This document shows, piece by piece, positions 1 through 6,222 of a DNA stretch of 51,370 bases. This DNA comes from CAYGVT01 sp964353355 (lineage in GTDB: Archaea; Thermoplasmatota; DTKX01; GCA-020343715): positions 1 to 51,370 of the forward strand of contig CAYGVT010000045.1 in assembly GCA_964353355.1 (NCBI GenBank), in the 5' to 3' direction. The notes beneath the pieces were generated by a model. The model worked only from the letters and a program-made list of their open reading frames with translations, searched no databases and was not told where the DNA came from. Every line of letters starts with the position of its first letter. Position 1 is the first letter of the stretch. Position numbers and translations under genes: made by a program.

Positions 1-81
1 CGTCCTCGCCTTCTTGGTTCCCGTGCCGACGAACCGCTCGAGAAACGCCCTTTCCTCCGGAGGAAGCGAGATTCTCTCCAT
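1..81 (-). CDS. N-terminal fragment of unknown protein, possibly transposase-like (runs off window start)
   Basis: The minus strand reads an open frame from ATG at 81 to the window edge, 27 codons beginning MERISLPPEERAFLERF. A TATA box (CCTTATAA on the plus strand, 103-110) is centred about 26 bp upstream of the ATG, which fits a leaderless archaeal mRNA and supports this start. The 'LPPEERAFLERFV' pattern resembles the first helix of IS630-type transposases or related winged-helix proteins, but 27 residues are too few to decide. Its base composition is more GC-rich than the neighbouring island DNA, so it may be a separate insertion or the chromosomal side of the island. The identity is a guess; the reading frame is moderately supported. 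Confidence 0.4.
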   Translation of the reverse strand, partial: MERISLPPEERAFLERFVGTGTKKART

Positions 82-102
82 AGGAACGTAATTGGTATTC
101 GA

Positions 103-110
103 CCTTATAA
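103..110 (-). promoter_or_regulatory. TATA box for the partial gene at 81
   Basis: The minus strand shows TTATAAGG about 26 bp before the ATG at 81, the spacing expected for archaeal transcription starting at or next to the start codon. No Shine-Dalgarno sequence precedes that ATG, in line with a leaderless transcript. Confidence 0.45.
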
Positions 111-311
111 ACGTAACGGAATTAAATTGTCAAGACACTAGAACGGGGCATTGACATCTATACTGTGGGTCAGAATCTCGGGCATACCGAAATGGAATAC
201 CTAGAGGAATATCTGCATCTCGATATCAGGAAGCGGCGACGAAAGTTCCAAGATGGGATGCGAGGGATAATCTGAATGTGAATAACTGACACCTTTAAAG
301 GAGAATCTCAT

Positions 312-680
312 ATGGCAACCCATAACTACGTCGTGAAGGTCGCAGCCAAGTATTTCGAAGATCAAGGCTATGATGTGTGGGCAGATATCCGCAGAGGCTC
401 CAAGCCTCCGACGTTCGAAGGTCCCCGTGGAGGCAAGTACAAACCCGATGTCGTGATCTCGGAAATAGGCACGGTCATCGAGGTTGAGACGTATCATTCG
501 GTTAGGAATTCTGTATCTCAGATCAAGGCATTCGCTCGGGATCCAAATTGCAGACGGCTCGTCGTGATCATCTGCACGGGGACAAGTGCGGGGATACCGC
601 AGATTGAGGGATTCCTGGAGCGGAATGGTATTAGATGTGAAGTGTGGCATTATACGGACATACCGACTTGGCCACATTGA
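312..680 (+). CDS. PD-(D/E)XK nuclease-like hypothetical protein
   Basis: This 122-residue soluble protein has an N-terminal helix-rich segment (about 1-25), then GKYKPDVVI (residues 41-49), a turn, and TVIEVETYHS (54-63). The spaced Asp46 and Glu57-x-Glu59 resemble the PD...(D/E)xK layout of restriction-endonuclease-fold proteins, with the usual Lys replaced by Glu. A second alpha/beta half follows (VVIICTG near 85-91). An AAAGGAG motif lies about nine bases before the ATG. It sits in AT-rich island DNA and is followed after 14 bp by the PrsW-like gene on the same strand, so the two are probably co-transcribed. A role as a nuclease or Holliday-junction-resolvase relative is inferred from the motif alone; activity is uncertain. 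Confidence 0.7.
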   Translation: MATHNYVVKVAAKYFEDQGYDVWADIRRGSKPPTFEGPRGGKYKPDVVISEIGTVIEVETYHSVRNSVSQIKAFARDPNCRRLVVIICTGTSAGIPQIEGFLERNGIRCEVWHYTDIPTWPH

Positions 681-694
681 ATCAAGGAGTTTAA

Positions 695-1387
695 ATGCCA
701 ACGATGAAAACCCAAAAAGAAAAGGATCTTCGCTTACTAAAATTCTTTAATCTAATTATTTTCGTTCCTTTTGGGTATGGATTATTTTTCGTATCAGGAT
801 GTTTACATGGTAAATACGATGACCAATGGTTTATCGGAGGTCTCAGTGCACCCATTATCGAAGAACTTGGTAAAATATTGATTGCATATGGCGTCTATGG
901 ATTATTACAGGATTATTTAGATTGGAAATGGGCTATCATTATCAGTGTGATTATCGCAGGGAGAATCCAAGCGACTGATGAATTTCGTCAATTGCTATTC
1001 CTAGAGAATGATGATGGTTCACTCAAATATTCTTTCGAAATTTGCCTCCAAAATTATGCGGTTAAACTATTATTCCATCCCGTGTTCACCTCATGGGTCT
1101 CTGTATTCTTTATTTATGTGAAACAAAAAATGATATCTGACCGATATTATTCATTGGGTTATATTTTTGCGGTCATGTCGCATTCAGTCATGAATGGTTT
1201 CAATACCAATGCCGAGGTCAATGGACAATTTGAGATCCTTGATGCATATAAAATTGAATTCGCCTTATTTATTATGTTCATTGAAATCTTTATTCTTTAT
1301 TATTTATTTAATGATAAGAATCGCCTTGATAATAATGGAAAAAAAGATACTCTTGACAAATGGTTATCGGTCTTACTATTGATTTAG
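695..1387 (+). CDS. PrsW-like (M82 family) integral membrane protease
   Basis: This 230-residue, very hydrophobic protein has about six to seven membrane segments. Three motifs match the PrsW/M82 and CPBP-type intramembrane metalloprotease pattern: EELGK in membrane segment 2 (near residue 55), FHPVFTSW (near 129), and SHSVMNGFN (near 165). The two Glu and two His residues would be the metal ligands. In bacteria PrsW cleaves anti-sigma factors; here the substrate is unknown. AAGGAG precedes the ATG at good spacing. The gene is strongly AT-rich, unlike the rest of the window, which marks it as part of the transferred island. It may act with the upstream PD-(D/E)XK-like gene. Another membrane-protease family is possible, but the motif set favours PrsW. 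Confidence 0.65.
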   Translation: MPTMKTQKEKDLRLLKFFNLIIFVPFGYGLFFVSGCLHGKYDDQWFIGGLSAPIIEELGKILIAYGVYGLLQDYLDWKWAIIISVIIAGRIQATDEFRQLLFLENDDGSLKYSFEICLQNYAVKLLFHPVFTSWVSVFFIYVKQKMISDRYYSLGYIFAVMSHSVMNGFNTNAEVNGQFEILDAYKIEFALFIMFIEIFILYYLFNDKNRLDNNGKKDTLDKWLSVLLLI

Positions 1388-1835
1388 AGCGATTTCTTTC
1401 ATTATTTTTGAAGGCCATCGTATGTTATTAACCTAACATGAAGCGATAAAATCCCGAGAGACATATGTGATCCTACATTACATGGTACGACTTGTCGATA
1501 TTTTGAAATATATTTTAGGATGTCAAAAAATAAATCAATATTTAATGTTATATTCGGAATGCTATAGCAGAAAAAATGAAAGAAATTTCCAGATATCAAT
1601 ATGGAGGCCTTTGGTGGTACAGGTGAATCCCCGTGCATGTACCCTATACCACTAAATGTTTAATCATGATTAATCGGGTGTTTCAGTCTGCTTTCTTTTA
1701 ATGTCCCGTGCTCGTTACTTCTCTTCTTGGAGCTACCCTGACGCAATTTTCAGATTAATTTGGGGGAGCTCAAAAATCCTACTAATCGTTATTTTTTAAA
1801 ACGTGAGGATTTTAAGAATCGGATAGACTAAAGAA
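1388..1835. other. AT-rich intergenic region with palindromes
   Basis: There is no convincing gene in this 448-bp gap between the end of the plus-strand pair and the minus-strand zinc-ribbon gene. It contains a perfect 14-bp palindrome (TTAATCATGATTAA, 1660-1673). Just before it is a hairpin candidate in which GGTACA near 1616 pairs with TGTACC near 1640. The palindrome could be a repressor operator and the hairpin a terminator, but no promoter or gene start clearly belongs to either. Short open frames here have no ribosome-binding site and unlikely composition. Confidence 0.4.
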
Positions 1836-2243
1836 TCATGGTGTATATTTTATTCCATCACCATAGAATGCATCCTTATCCGACCACTTTGTCATTGCAC
1901 CGCAATTAGGGCAAGGTCCACTTTCATTTTCAGTAAAACGATTACCGGAATGAGGCGGAGAACTAACGTTAGTAAGAATCTCTTTTTGGCAAGTAGAACA
2001 TTTCACAATCAGCATGTTTAACATATGGATTGCTAATTCTGAAATCGCTTTTAATCCATCGTATTCCATAAAAACTTCAAGTTGAATGACATTTACTTGA
2101 GCTCCATCCGGCATATTGATGCGTTCATTTCCAAAATAAAGTCTATAGATGTGTCCGGTTCTATTCAAGGCAAAATGAGATGCCAAGTACTGTCGATAAG
2201 AAGCATCTTTGATAGCCGGTTTAGGGTTTTTATCTATAGACAT
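1836..2243 (-). CDS. zinc-ribbon hypothetical protein
   Basis: A soluble protein of about 135 residues, unrecognised. Its N-terminal two-thirds are mixed alpha/beta. The C-terminal part carries two Cys pairs, CSTCQ (near residue 81) and CPNCGAM (near 109), which form a zinc ribbon. It follows the toxin-antitoxin pair on the same strand: an upstream GTG at 2255 would overlap the antitoxin stop by eight bases, while the ATG at 2243 lies just after it with GGGTG upstream, and is preferred here. The neighbouring antitoxin also has a Cys4 zinc ribbon, so the protein may be an accessory or third component of that unit, or simply co-transcribed. Its function is unknown. Confidence 0.55.
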   Translation of the reverse strand: MSIDKNPKPAIKDASYRQYLASHFALNRTGHIYRLYFGNERINMPDGAQVNVIQLEVFMEYDGLKAISELAIHMLNMLIVKCSTCQKEILTNVSSPPHSGNRFTENESGPCPNCGAMTKWSDKDAFYGDGIKYTP

Positions 2244-2247
2244 ATGG

Positions 2248-2568
2248 TCACGCACCCGAGTTTACACTGAATAATATTCTATCTATTTGGTTTGGTATTG
2301 AGAACGCTTCTCTCCATGACCGAATACCACTCTCAGCTGTGCTGATAGAACATCCCGTTGTAATCCTCTGAATCCGAGATTGTCCCCATACTCCACAAAT
2401 GACCGCCATTTCATCGATTAGCCTTGACGATTCCTCTGTAAAAAGAACCTCTCCACAAATAGGGCATATATCAGCTTCATAATCACCAAAATAAATTTCA
2501 TTGAAATAGAAAGGAACATTCCGACGTTCCATCTCTGCTTCTCCACATTCGCATTTCATAGTCATCAT
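2248..2568 (-). CDS. YgiT-type (MqsA-like) zinc-finger antitoxin
   Basis: About 106 residues. The N-terminus has two Cys-x-Cys/Cys-x2-Cys knuckles, MKCECGEAEM and ICPICGEVLF, typical of the YgiT/MqsA zinc-finger family. In that family the zinc domain contacts the toxin and a C-terminal helix-turn-helix autoregulates. The C-terminal half here is helical but not a clear HTH. The start is set by the ATGA overlap with the stop of the upstream DUF4258 gene; in-frame ATGs three and nine bases further in are alternatives. Toxin-first order and translational coupling are as in mqsRA-type loci. The frame stays open upstream to 2670, but that stretch lies inside the toxin gene in another frame and is not used. 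The family call is good; the regulatory role is inferred. Confidence 0.7.
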   Translation of the reverse strand: MMTMKCECGEAEMERRNVPFYFNEIYFGDYEADICPICGEVLFTEESSRLIDEMAVICGVWGQSRIQRITTGCSISTAESGIRSWREAFSIPNQIDRILFSVNSGA

Positions 2569-2777
2569 CTTTCTGCTGGATGAACGGTTTTCAATCGATA
2601 TGTACAAGGGTATTGTAAAAATATTACAGTCCATAAACCGCATGTCGCTTTTACTTTGTGTCCACCACAATATTCTTTTGAACCCTTGAGAATCGCATCC
2701 CGAATCTCGATGTCGGAGACCCCCCGCTCTATCTGACGGTATTTGAAGTGGCGGTTGGGTCTAAACGCACATGTCAT
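2565..2777 (-). CDS. DUF4258-type toxin of a toxin-antitoxin pair
   Basis: This 70-residue protein has the DUF4258 layout: a basic start, HFKYRQIERGVSDIEI (the HxxxRxxERGIs helix), a central AILKGSKEY helix, then two strands ending TYRLKTVHP. DUF4258 proteins are small RelE/MqsR-like domains commonly paired with YgiT-type zinc-finger antitoxins, as here. mRNA interferase activity is probable from that kinship but not shown. The stop overlaps the antitoxin start (ATGA). An AT-rich box (TTTATTT) lies 25-33 bp upstream. Codon use and base composition match the AT-rich island. Confidence 0.7.
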   Translation of the reverse strand: MTCAFRPNRHFKYRQIERGVSDIEIRDAILKGSKEYCGGHKVKATCGLWTVIFLQYPCTYRLKTVHPAER

Positions 2778-2919
2778 CTGACGGATATCTATCCTAGGGG
2801 AAATAAAGATAACGCCTAAGCAAAGTAACTATCCGGCAAGCGATATCGAGGATCCATTGCTCATGTAACGAGACGCACATCCCGACGCAGGAGCGCGCCT
2901 TCCAGGAGCGATGATAGGC

Positions 2920-3099
2920 CTATTTACTCTCTTCTTGAGTTTTTCTTTTTGGTGGCAACGGCCACGGTTCGGGTTTATGTGCCGCAGGGTCCGCCTTTTC
3001 AATGTCTCTTCTTTGAGGTACCGGCCACGGCTCGGGTTTATGTGCCGCAGGGTCCGACTTTTGCAGGTTCTCCTGGAATTTCTTTTTTTCGTCTGTCAT
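2920..3099 (-). CDS. 59-residue protein with an internal 21-residue duplication
   Basis: A small minus-strand gene (ATG at 3099, TAG at 2920-2922) encoding a charged start, MTDEKKKFQENLQKS, followed by two near-identical units. Unit 1 contains DPAAHKPEPWPVPQRR and unit 2 contains DPAAHKPEPWPLPPKR, and the tail is Lys/Glu-rich. The repeat is also plain in the DNA at 63-bp spacing (2959-3000 and 3022-3063). The product is hydrophilic, Pro/Trp-rich and likely disordered. An in-frame stop lies a few codons upstream, so the start cannot move far. The ATG follows the stop of a 35-codon frame by one base, suggesting coupling. It is the last gene of a minus-strand cluster with two 2-TM proteins. No family is recognised; the PxPWPxP units might be peptide ligands. 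Confidence 0.55.
   Translation of the reverse strand: MTDEKKKFQENLQKSDPAAHKPEPWPVPQRRDIEKADPAAHKPEPWPLPPKRKTQEESK
2959..3063. repeat. two-copy direct repeat, 42 bp at 63-bp spacing
   Basis: Copies 2959-3000 and 3022-3063 differ at only a few positions (for example C/T in the CGGCCACGG-TCGGG part). The 63-bp period keeps the minus-strand reading frame and doubles a 21-residue unit, so this is a coding duplication rather than a CRISPR or operator array. The repeat is distinctly more GC-rich than the surrounding DNA. Confidence 0.85.
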
Positions 3100-3100
3100 T

Positions 3101-3208
3101 TCAAGTCCATCCTTGGTTCATCTTATCCTTTTTAATATCATAGAATATTTTATCGAGAGTTTTTTGGTCTATCGAAATAGTCGGGTCGATTTTAATTCTA
3201 TGTGCCAT
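3101..3208 (-). CDS. possible 35-residue small protein
   Basis: The frame from ATG at 3208 to TGA at 3101-3103 encodes MAHRIKIDPTISIDQKTLDK and 15 further residues ending NQGWT. Composition is protein-like (Lys, Asp and Ile rich, no odd repeats), and the stop is followed after one base by the ATG of the 59-residue repeat protein. It lies 25 bp after the stop of the 2-TM gene at 3234. There is no clear ribosome-binding site. The frame stays open a dozen codons further upstream with no good start. It could be real or chance; adjacency on both sides is the main support. Confidence 0.35.
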   Translation of the reverse strand: MAHRIKIDPTISIDQKTLDKIFYDIKKDKMNQGWT

Positions 3209-3233
3209 TTCAAATAATTCAAAAACTTTAGAT

Positions 3234-3599
3234 TTAAAAATTTACATCTTCGCCAAACAAAAATTTTCGCCAAATTACATCATATTCATATGAAATTTGG
3301 CCGAATTGAACACTCAATTCGGAAAATATTTTCACCTTTGAATCTAATCCAGCAATTGCGAGTAAGGAGGTCGCGATGGCGGAACCGAGCAATAGAATAT
3401 CATTCGCAAATCCAGCCAGATACTTTACTGCTACCTCACCGGTGGTCAATACGGAGACCACGACTAGCGCCATTCGAATAATTTTTTCATTTGTACTATA
3501 TTTTTCAGCCAGCGAACCAAAGTACCGCGTTCGCAATTCGGTGTCGAGCATGTCTTTGACTAATTGAACTTCGACTTCTCGGGAACATATATCGGTCAT
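3234..3599 (-). CDS. 2-TM membrane protein, SLATT-like
   Basis: About 121 residues: an N-terminal amphipathic helix (VQLVKDMLDTELRTRYF), two hydrophobic segments (about 45-62 and 67-84), and a C-terminal cytoplasmic part with YEYDVIWRKF. This helix-TM-TM-helix plan resembles SLATT-type proteins, proposed pore-forming effectors in nucleotide-signalling conflict systems, but the match is by architecture only. The ATG at 3599 is preferred over the upstream frame because GGAG lies about eight bases before it and the preceding gene stops five bases upstream. It follows a second 2-TM gene on the same strand and is followed by two tiny genes, so it belongs to a compact unit. Function unproven. Confidence 0.6.
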   Translation of the reverse strand: MTDICSREVEVQLVKDMLDTELRTRYFGSLAEKYSTNEKIIRMALVVVSVLTTGEVAVKYLAGFANDILLLGSAIATSLLAIAGLDSKVKIFSELSVQFGQISYEYDVIWRKFLFGEDVNF

Positions 3600-3603
3600 A
3601 TCT

Positions 3604-3996
3604 TCACTTCTCCGAATCCTTATCTTTTTTTTCCCATGCTTCAAGCATTTCATCTATTTGTGGATAAAAGTCATCAATAGCCTCACGGGGCGACTTTCTA
3701 TTTGTTATAAGTTCAAAGAAGATTTTACGTTGCTTTGCTATCATTACCTGACTGACGATGAGAATGACCAAAATGAAAGTTGCGATGTAGAGACCGAAGA
3801 TAATGGCTACGAACAATCCCGAAACCGAACCCCCCACAAATAATTTGCCGATTAAACCGGAAATAACGGTAAACAATAGAGTGATAGCTATCAATAAAAA
3901 ATTATTTTGAGTATTGTACATTGATGATTGCATAATCGTAGCAGCTTCCCCGCGCGTCAGTCCATTGGCCGAATTGGCTTTATTGGTTCCGTCCAT
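3604..3996 (-). CDS. 2-TM membrane protein of unknown function
   Basis: 130 residues: a polar N-terminus with LTRGEAATIMQSSMY, two membrane helices (about 32-52 and 60-84), and a charged cytoplasmic tail ending in a Lys/Glu/Asp stretch. The ATG at 3996 has no Shine-Dalgarno, but a TATA-like GATAAACTG lies about 25 bp upstream (4016-4024), consistent with a leaderless first gene. It is followed after four bases by the SLATT-like gene, so the two 2-TM proteins are probably made together and may form a membrane complex. No family is recognised. AT-rich composition places it in the island. Confidence 0.6.
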   Translation of the reverse strand: MDGTNKANSANGLTRGEAATIMQSSMYNTQNNFLLIAITLLFTVISGLIGKLFVGGSVSGLFVAIIFGLYIATFILVILIVSQVMIAKQRKIFFELITNRKSPREAIDDFYPQIDEMLEAWEKKDKDSEK

Positions 3997-4053
3997 GGTG
4001 ATTCAATATGAATCCCAGTTTATCTCTCTTATGCTCAAGCGACAAATAAAAAA

Positions 4054-4191
4054 ATGGCTGATTTTTCTTACGGGGTACAAAATGAACATAAATCGAAGAT
4101 TGTGCCAATAGCACGAATCGTCTATCATGAAAAGACCATGCAGACAAAGGCATTACGTGAATGGCTCAAGGCTGTGAAAATCTCGCGCTAA
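4054..4191 (+). CDS. doubtful 45-residue open frame in the 3997-4252 gap
   Basis: A plus-strand frame ATG-4054 to TAA-4191 encodes a basic peptide (MADFSYGVQNEHKSK... ending LREWLKAVKISR). It is the only plausible content of this 256-bp gap. There is no ribosome-binding site, and another short frame overlaps it. It could be a decayed gene remnant of the island. Kept only as a pointer. Confidence 0.22.
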   Translation: MADFSYGVQNEHKSKIVPIARIVYHEKTMQTKALREWLKAVKISR

Positions 4192-4252
4192 TCCCGTTCA
4201 GCCTTATAAATAAAATGCATACGGATATCCAATTACGCACATAACTCCATGA

Positions 4253-4429
4253 TTATCCTGATTTGTTTAGCTTCTCAGCCTCATTCTCAAGGAAGGCCGC
4301 CTTAATGGTGTCTTTGCCCAGGGTCTCGATGTCCTTCGTAATGGACACTATCGCTCCGCAGAAAGCATTCCCGATATCATTCATGGCCTTTCCCAAGGCC
4401 TTGCCGTTCTCCTCTATGATGCTTGACAT
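4253..4429 (-). CDS. small hypothetical protein (58 residues)
   Basis: The ATG at 4429 is preceded by GAGAGGT at good spacing; a GTG 15 bases upstream is less likely. The product (MSSIIEENGKALGKAMNDIG... ending NEAEKLNKSG) is a probable two-helix, amphipathic protein with one Cys and a short apolar stretch (NAFCGAIVSI), but not a clear membrane protein. A strong TATA box, TTTATATA (4447-4454), lies just upstream and is identical in core to the one before the integrase operon, hinting that both are driven alike. It sits immediately downstream of the integrase gene on the same strand. No family recognised. Confidence 0.55.
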   Translation of the reverse strand: MSSIIEENGKALGKAMNDIGNAFCGAIVSITKDIETLGKDTIKAAFLENEAEKLNKSG

Positions 4430-4445
4430 GTTTTTACCTCTCACC

Positions 4446-4455
4446 GTTTATATAG
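4446..4455 (-). promoter_or_regulatory. TATA box upstream of the 58-residue gene
   Basis: The minus strand reads CTATATAAAC here. The same decamer occurs before the integrase operon near 5949. Its centre is about 21 bp from the ATG at 4429. Confidence 0.5.
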
Positions 4456-4465
4456 TTGGTAATGA

Positions 4466-5395
4466 TTAAATGATCCCAAGTTCTGGCATGGCTACGAGAT
4501 ATGCTTGCCTTAGTTCTTTCTTATCGATATGGTCGTAGATATCAATCGCTGCGGTTTTAACGTCGCCACGAAGTTCCTGGATGAACTCTCGTCGCATCCC
4601 GTTCCTTCGTAGAATCGTGGTGAACCAGTGCCTGTATCCGTGTGGGGAAAACCTATCCTGGAGATTGTCGGCCTTGGGGTTGTGAAGGCCAAAAGTGGTG
4701 GCCCACTTTATCGTTGCATCATAGACTCCTGCTCGATGTAAACGCCTCCCAGATTCTCCGATGAATAGGGCATGTGTTTGAGGTTGGAGGGTTTCACGGA
4801 GTTGGAGCCATCTCCTCAAGATCCGTGCGCACTCGGCGTCGAAGAACACGATTAGGTTCGAACGCTTCTTTGTCCGCTTCAAGGTAATGGATTGTTCTTC
4901 CCAATTGATGTCCCCTACATCCAAAGTGATTAATTCGTTCCGTCTGATGCCCGTTTTAGCAAAAAGGAGATTGATGGCCTTGTCCCTGACCTTTGGAATG
5001 CTATTGATGAATCTAGCCATTGTCTCCACCTCTGGCACCTGGCGTTCTACCTGCTCATCTTTGTAATTATTGAGGAATCGCTTCCTGACAGGTCCAACGA
5101 TGTTACTATCGTTGATTTCCTCAAAAACCAGGAGATCATAGAAGGCGTTCAGGGAGGAAAATACATTCTCGAGGGTCTTGACCTTATTCTGCCGTTCATT
5201 ACGGAGATGTCCAATGAATTCTTTCAATATCTGCTTATCTACATCGAGAAATCCCTTTTGTCTTGCATGTAAAAAATCCATATATAATTTGATATTATCA
5301 ATATATCTCCGAGTGGTTTCCACAGCCAATCCCCGAAGCTTACAGTCCGATTCGAACATCTCTATTAATTTCTCGTCGCTAAATCTCTTCTTCAT
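4466..5395 (-). CDS. tyrosine recombinase / integrase (XerC/D-like)
   Basis: 309 residues with an N-terminal SAM-like core-binding domain (about 1-100) and a C-terminal catalytic domain. Catalytic signatures are visible: TGIRRNEL (first Arg), TLKRTKKRSN (beta-hairpin Lys), SPHGYRHWF (HxxR), a downstream RGD segment in place of the usual HxxR-following His/Trp motif, and the nucleophile Tyr in DIYDHID. The ATG at 5395 overlaps the stop of the preceding gene (ATGA) and has GAGGTG upstream; a GTG nine bases earlier is an alternative. The gene lies in AT-rich DNA right next to the 3' end of tRNA-Leu, the classic position of an element's own integrase. It is intact, not split. It probably catalyses site-specific integration and excision of the island. 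Confidence 0.9.
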   Translation of the reverse strand: MKKRFSDEKLIEMFESDCKLRGLAVETTRRYIDNIKLYMDFLHARQKGFLDVDKQILKEFIGHLRNERQNKVKTLENVFSSLNAFYDLLVFEEINDSNIVGPVRKRFLNNYKDEQVERQVPEVETMARFINSIPKVRDKAINLLFAKTGIRRNELITLDVGDINWEEQSITLKRTKKRSNLIVFFDAECARILRRWLQLRETLQPQTHALFIGESGRRLHRAGVYDATIKWATTFGLHNPKADNLQDRFSPHGYRHWFTTILRRNGMRREFIQELRGDVKTAAIDIYDHIDKKELRQAYLVAMPELGII

Positions 5396-5925
5396 TCTCG
5401 CCACCTCACATAACGGTCGGTGAGTTCGATAAGCCCGTACTGCTCCAGGATATTCAACTGGACTTGGAGAGCTTTAGAAGCATCGCTTCCGGGGTCGATG
5501 CCGAGACGCGAGTGAAGGTCTTCGTACCGGACCTTACCACCCTTCAGGAGTACAATTAGATCCTTTGGGAATGCCCTCTTGCCACGGAAACCCTCATCAA
5601 GGAAGGGCTGTGCACGGAGGTCCTTCAGCTCGCGCTCAAGAGCCTTGATGACGATCTTGTCCCTATTGCTCTGTTCTGAGAGTTCGGCAACCTTCTGCCG
5701 GAGTTCATTTCTAGATCGAAGGACCTCGCGATATGCCTCGTCCTTCTCCTCGGCCTTGAGGGAGGATTGGATGAGTTGAACGACCCACTTGGAGAAAGGA
5801 ATGTGATGATGTTCCTTGGCTATCCTCGTCCATTCCTCGGCTACTTTCTTGGTCGGGGCATAGATGACCAACCGCCTTTCATAGGCCGCCTGGACGGTTT
5901 CCGGTTTTGCTTTGACGGTCGTCAT
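5392..5925 (-). CDS. ribbon-helix-helix / coiled-coil / winged-helix protein in the integrase operon
   Basis: About 177 residues. Residues 17-55 (RRLVIYAPTKKVAEEW... to the SKWVVQLIQ helix) look like a ribbon-helix-helix DNA-binding unit. Residues 58-100 form a charged coiled coil (EEKDEAYREVLRSRNELRQK onward). Residues 115-177 resemble a winged helix (FPKDLIVLLKGG... to LEQYGLIELTDRYVRW). The ATG at 5925 is chosen because a TATA box at 5949-5957 lies about 28 bp upstream, giving a leaderless start; the frame remains open further but would run through the tRNA gene. Its stop overlaps the integrase ATG, so the two are coupled. A role as excisionase, directionality factor or element repressor is plausible but inferred. 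Confidence 0.75.
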   Translation of the reverse strand: MTTVKAKPETVQAAYERRLVIYAPTKKVAEEWTRIAKEHHHIPFSKWVVQLIQSSLKAEEKDEAYREVLRSRNELRQKVAELSEQSNRDKIVIKALERELKDLRAQPFLDEGFRGKRAFPKDLIVLLKGGKVRYEDLHSRLGIDPGSDASKALQVQLNILEQYGLIELTDRYVRWRE

Positions 5926-5948
5926 GGGGAATTGGTAGGTCCGCCCAT

Positions 5949-5957
5949 GTTTATATA
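5949..5957 (-). promoter_or_regulatory. TATA box of the integrase operon
   Basis: CTATATAAAC on the minus strand is centred about 28 bp before the ATG at 5925 and starts only about 15 bp beyond the tRNA-Leu 3' end. If the element excised at the tRNA, this promoter would travel with it. Confidence 0.6.
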
Positions 5958-5972
5958 GTTTTAGACATTTTT

Positions 5973-6058
5973 TGGTGCGGGGGGCCGGATTCGAACCGGC
6001 GGAGGCCTGCGCCACAGGGTCCTAAGCCCTGCCCCTTTGGCCGCTCGGGTACCCCCGC
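5973..6058 (-). tRNA. tRNA-Leu (anticodon UAG), CCA encoded
   Basis: On the minus strand the gene runs from G at 6058 (acceptor GCGGGGG) through a D arm, anticodon loop CTTAGGA (anticodon TAG), a long variable arm, and T arm GGTTCGAATCC, to acceptor CCCCCGC, discriminator A (5976) and an encoded CCA (5973-5975). The long variable arm is proper for a class II leucine tRNA. A TATA-like AATTAATAG lies upstream (6084-6093). Its 3' end abuts the AT-rich integrase-bearing island, so this gene is the likely attachment site. The CCA is encoded here but not in the two other tRNAs of the window. Confidence 0.95.
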
Positions 6059-6222
6059 GCGGGCCGGACAAGGGCATGGCCGGCTATTAATTGTTGGCGA
6101 TGGCGCCTGGCCCTTGATGGCGAACGGGGGGCCCGCACCCACGATGTGCATGGTCCTGCCATGGCCGGGGCTACGCTCACGCGGGTTGGGGACGTCGCCC
6201 ATCCCGTCGGACGCGGCCGGCC

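Noticed and set aside
201..701. 166-codon minus-strand frame opposite the nuclease-like gene
   Set aside because: The plus-strand gene has a ribosome site, a fold-like motif and natural composition; the minus frame has none of these.
1467..1655. Short open frames in the 1388-1835 gap
   Set aside because: No start signal, unlikely composition, and they overlap each other on both strands.
2959..3063. Two-copy repeat as a minimal CRISPR
   Set aside because: The 21-bp spacer is coding in the same frame as the repeats, the whole unit is a multiple of three, and no cas gene is present.
1..5970. Second attachment site (copy of the tRNA-Leu 3' end)
   Set aside because: Only a 9-bp GGTTCGAAC match inside the integrase gene was seen; too short and misplaced.
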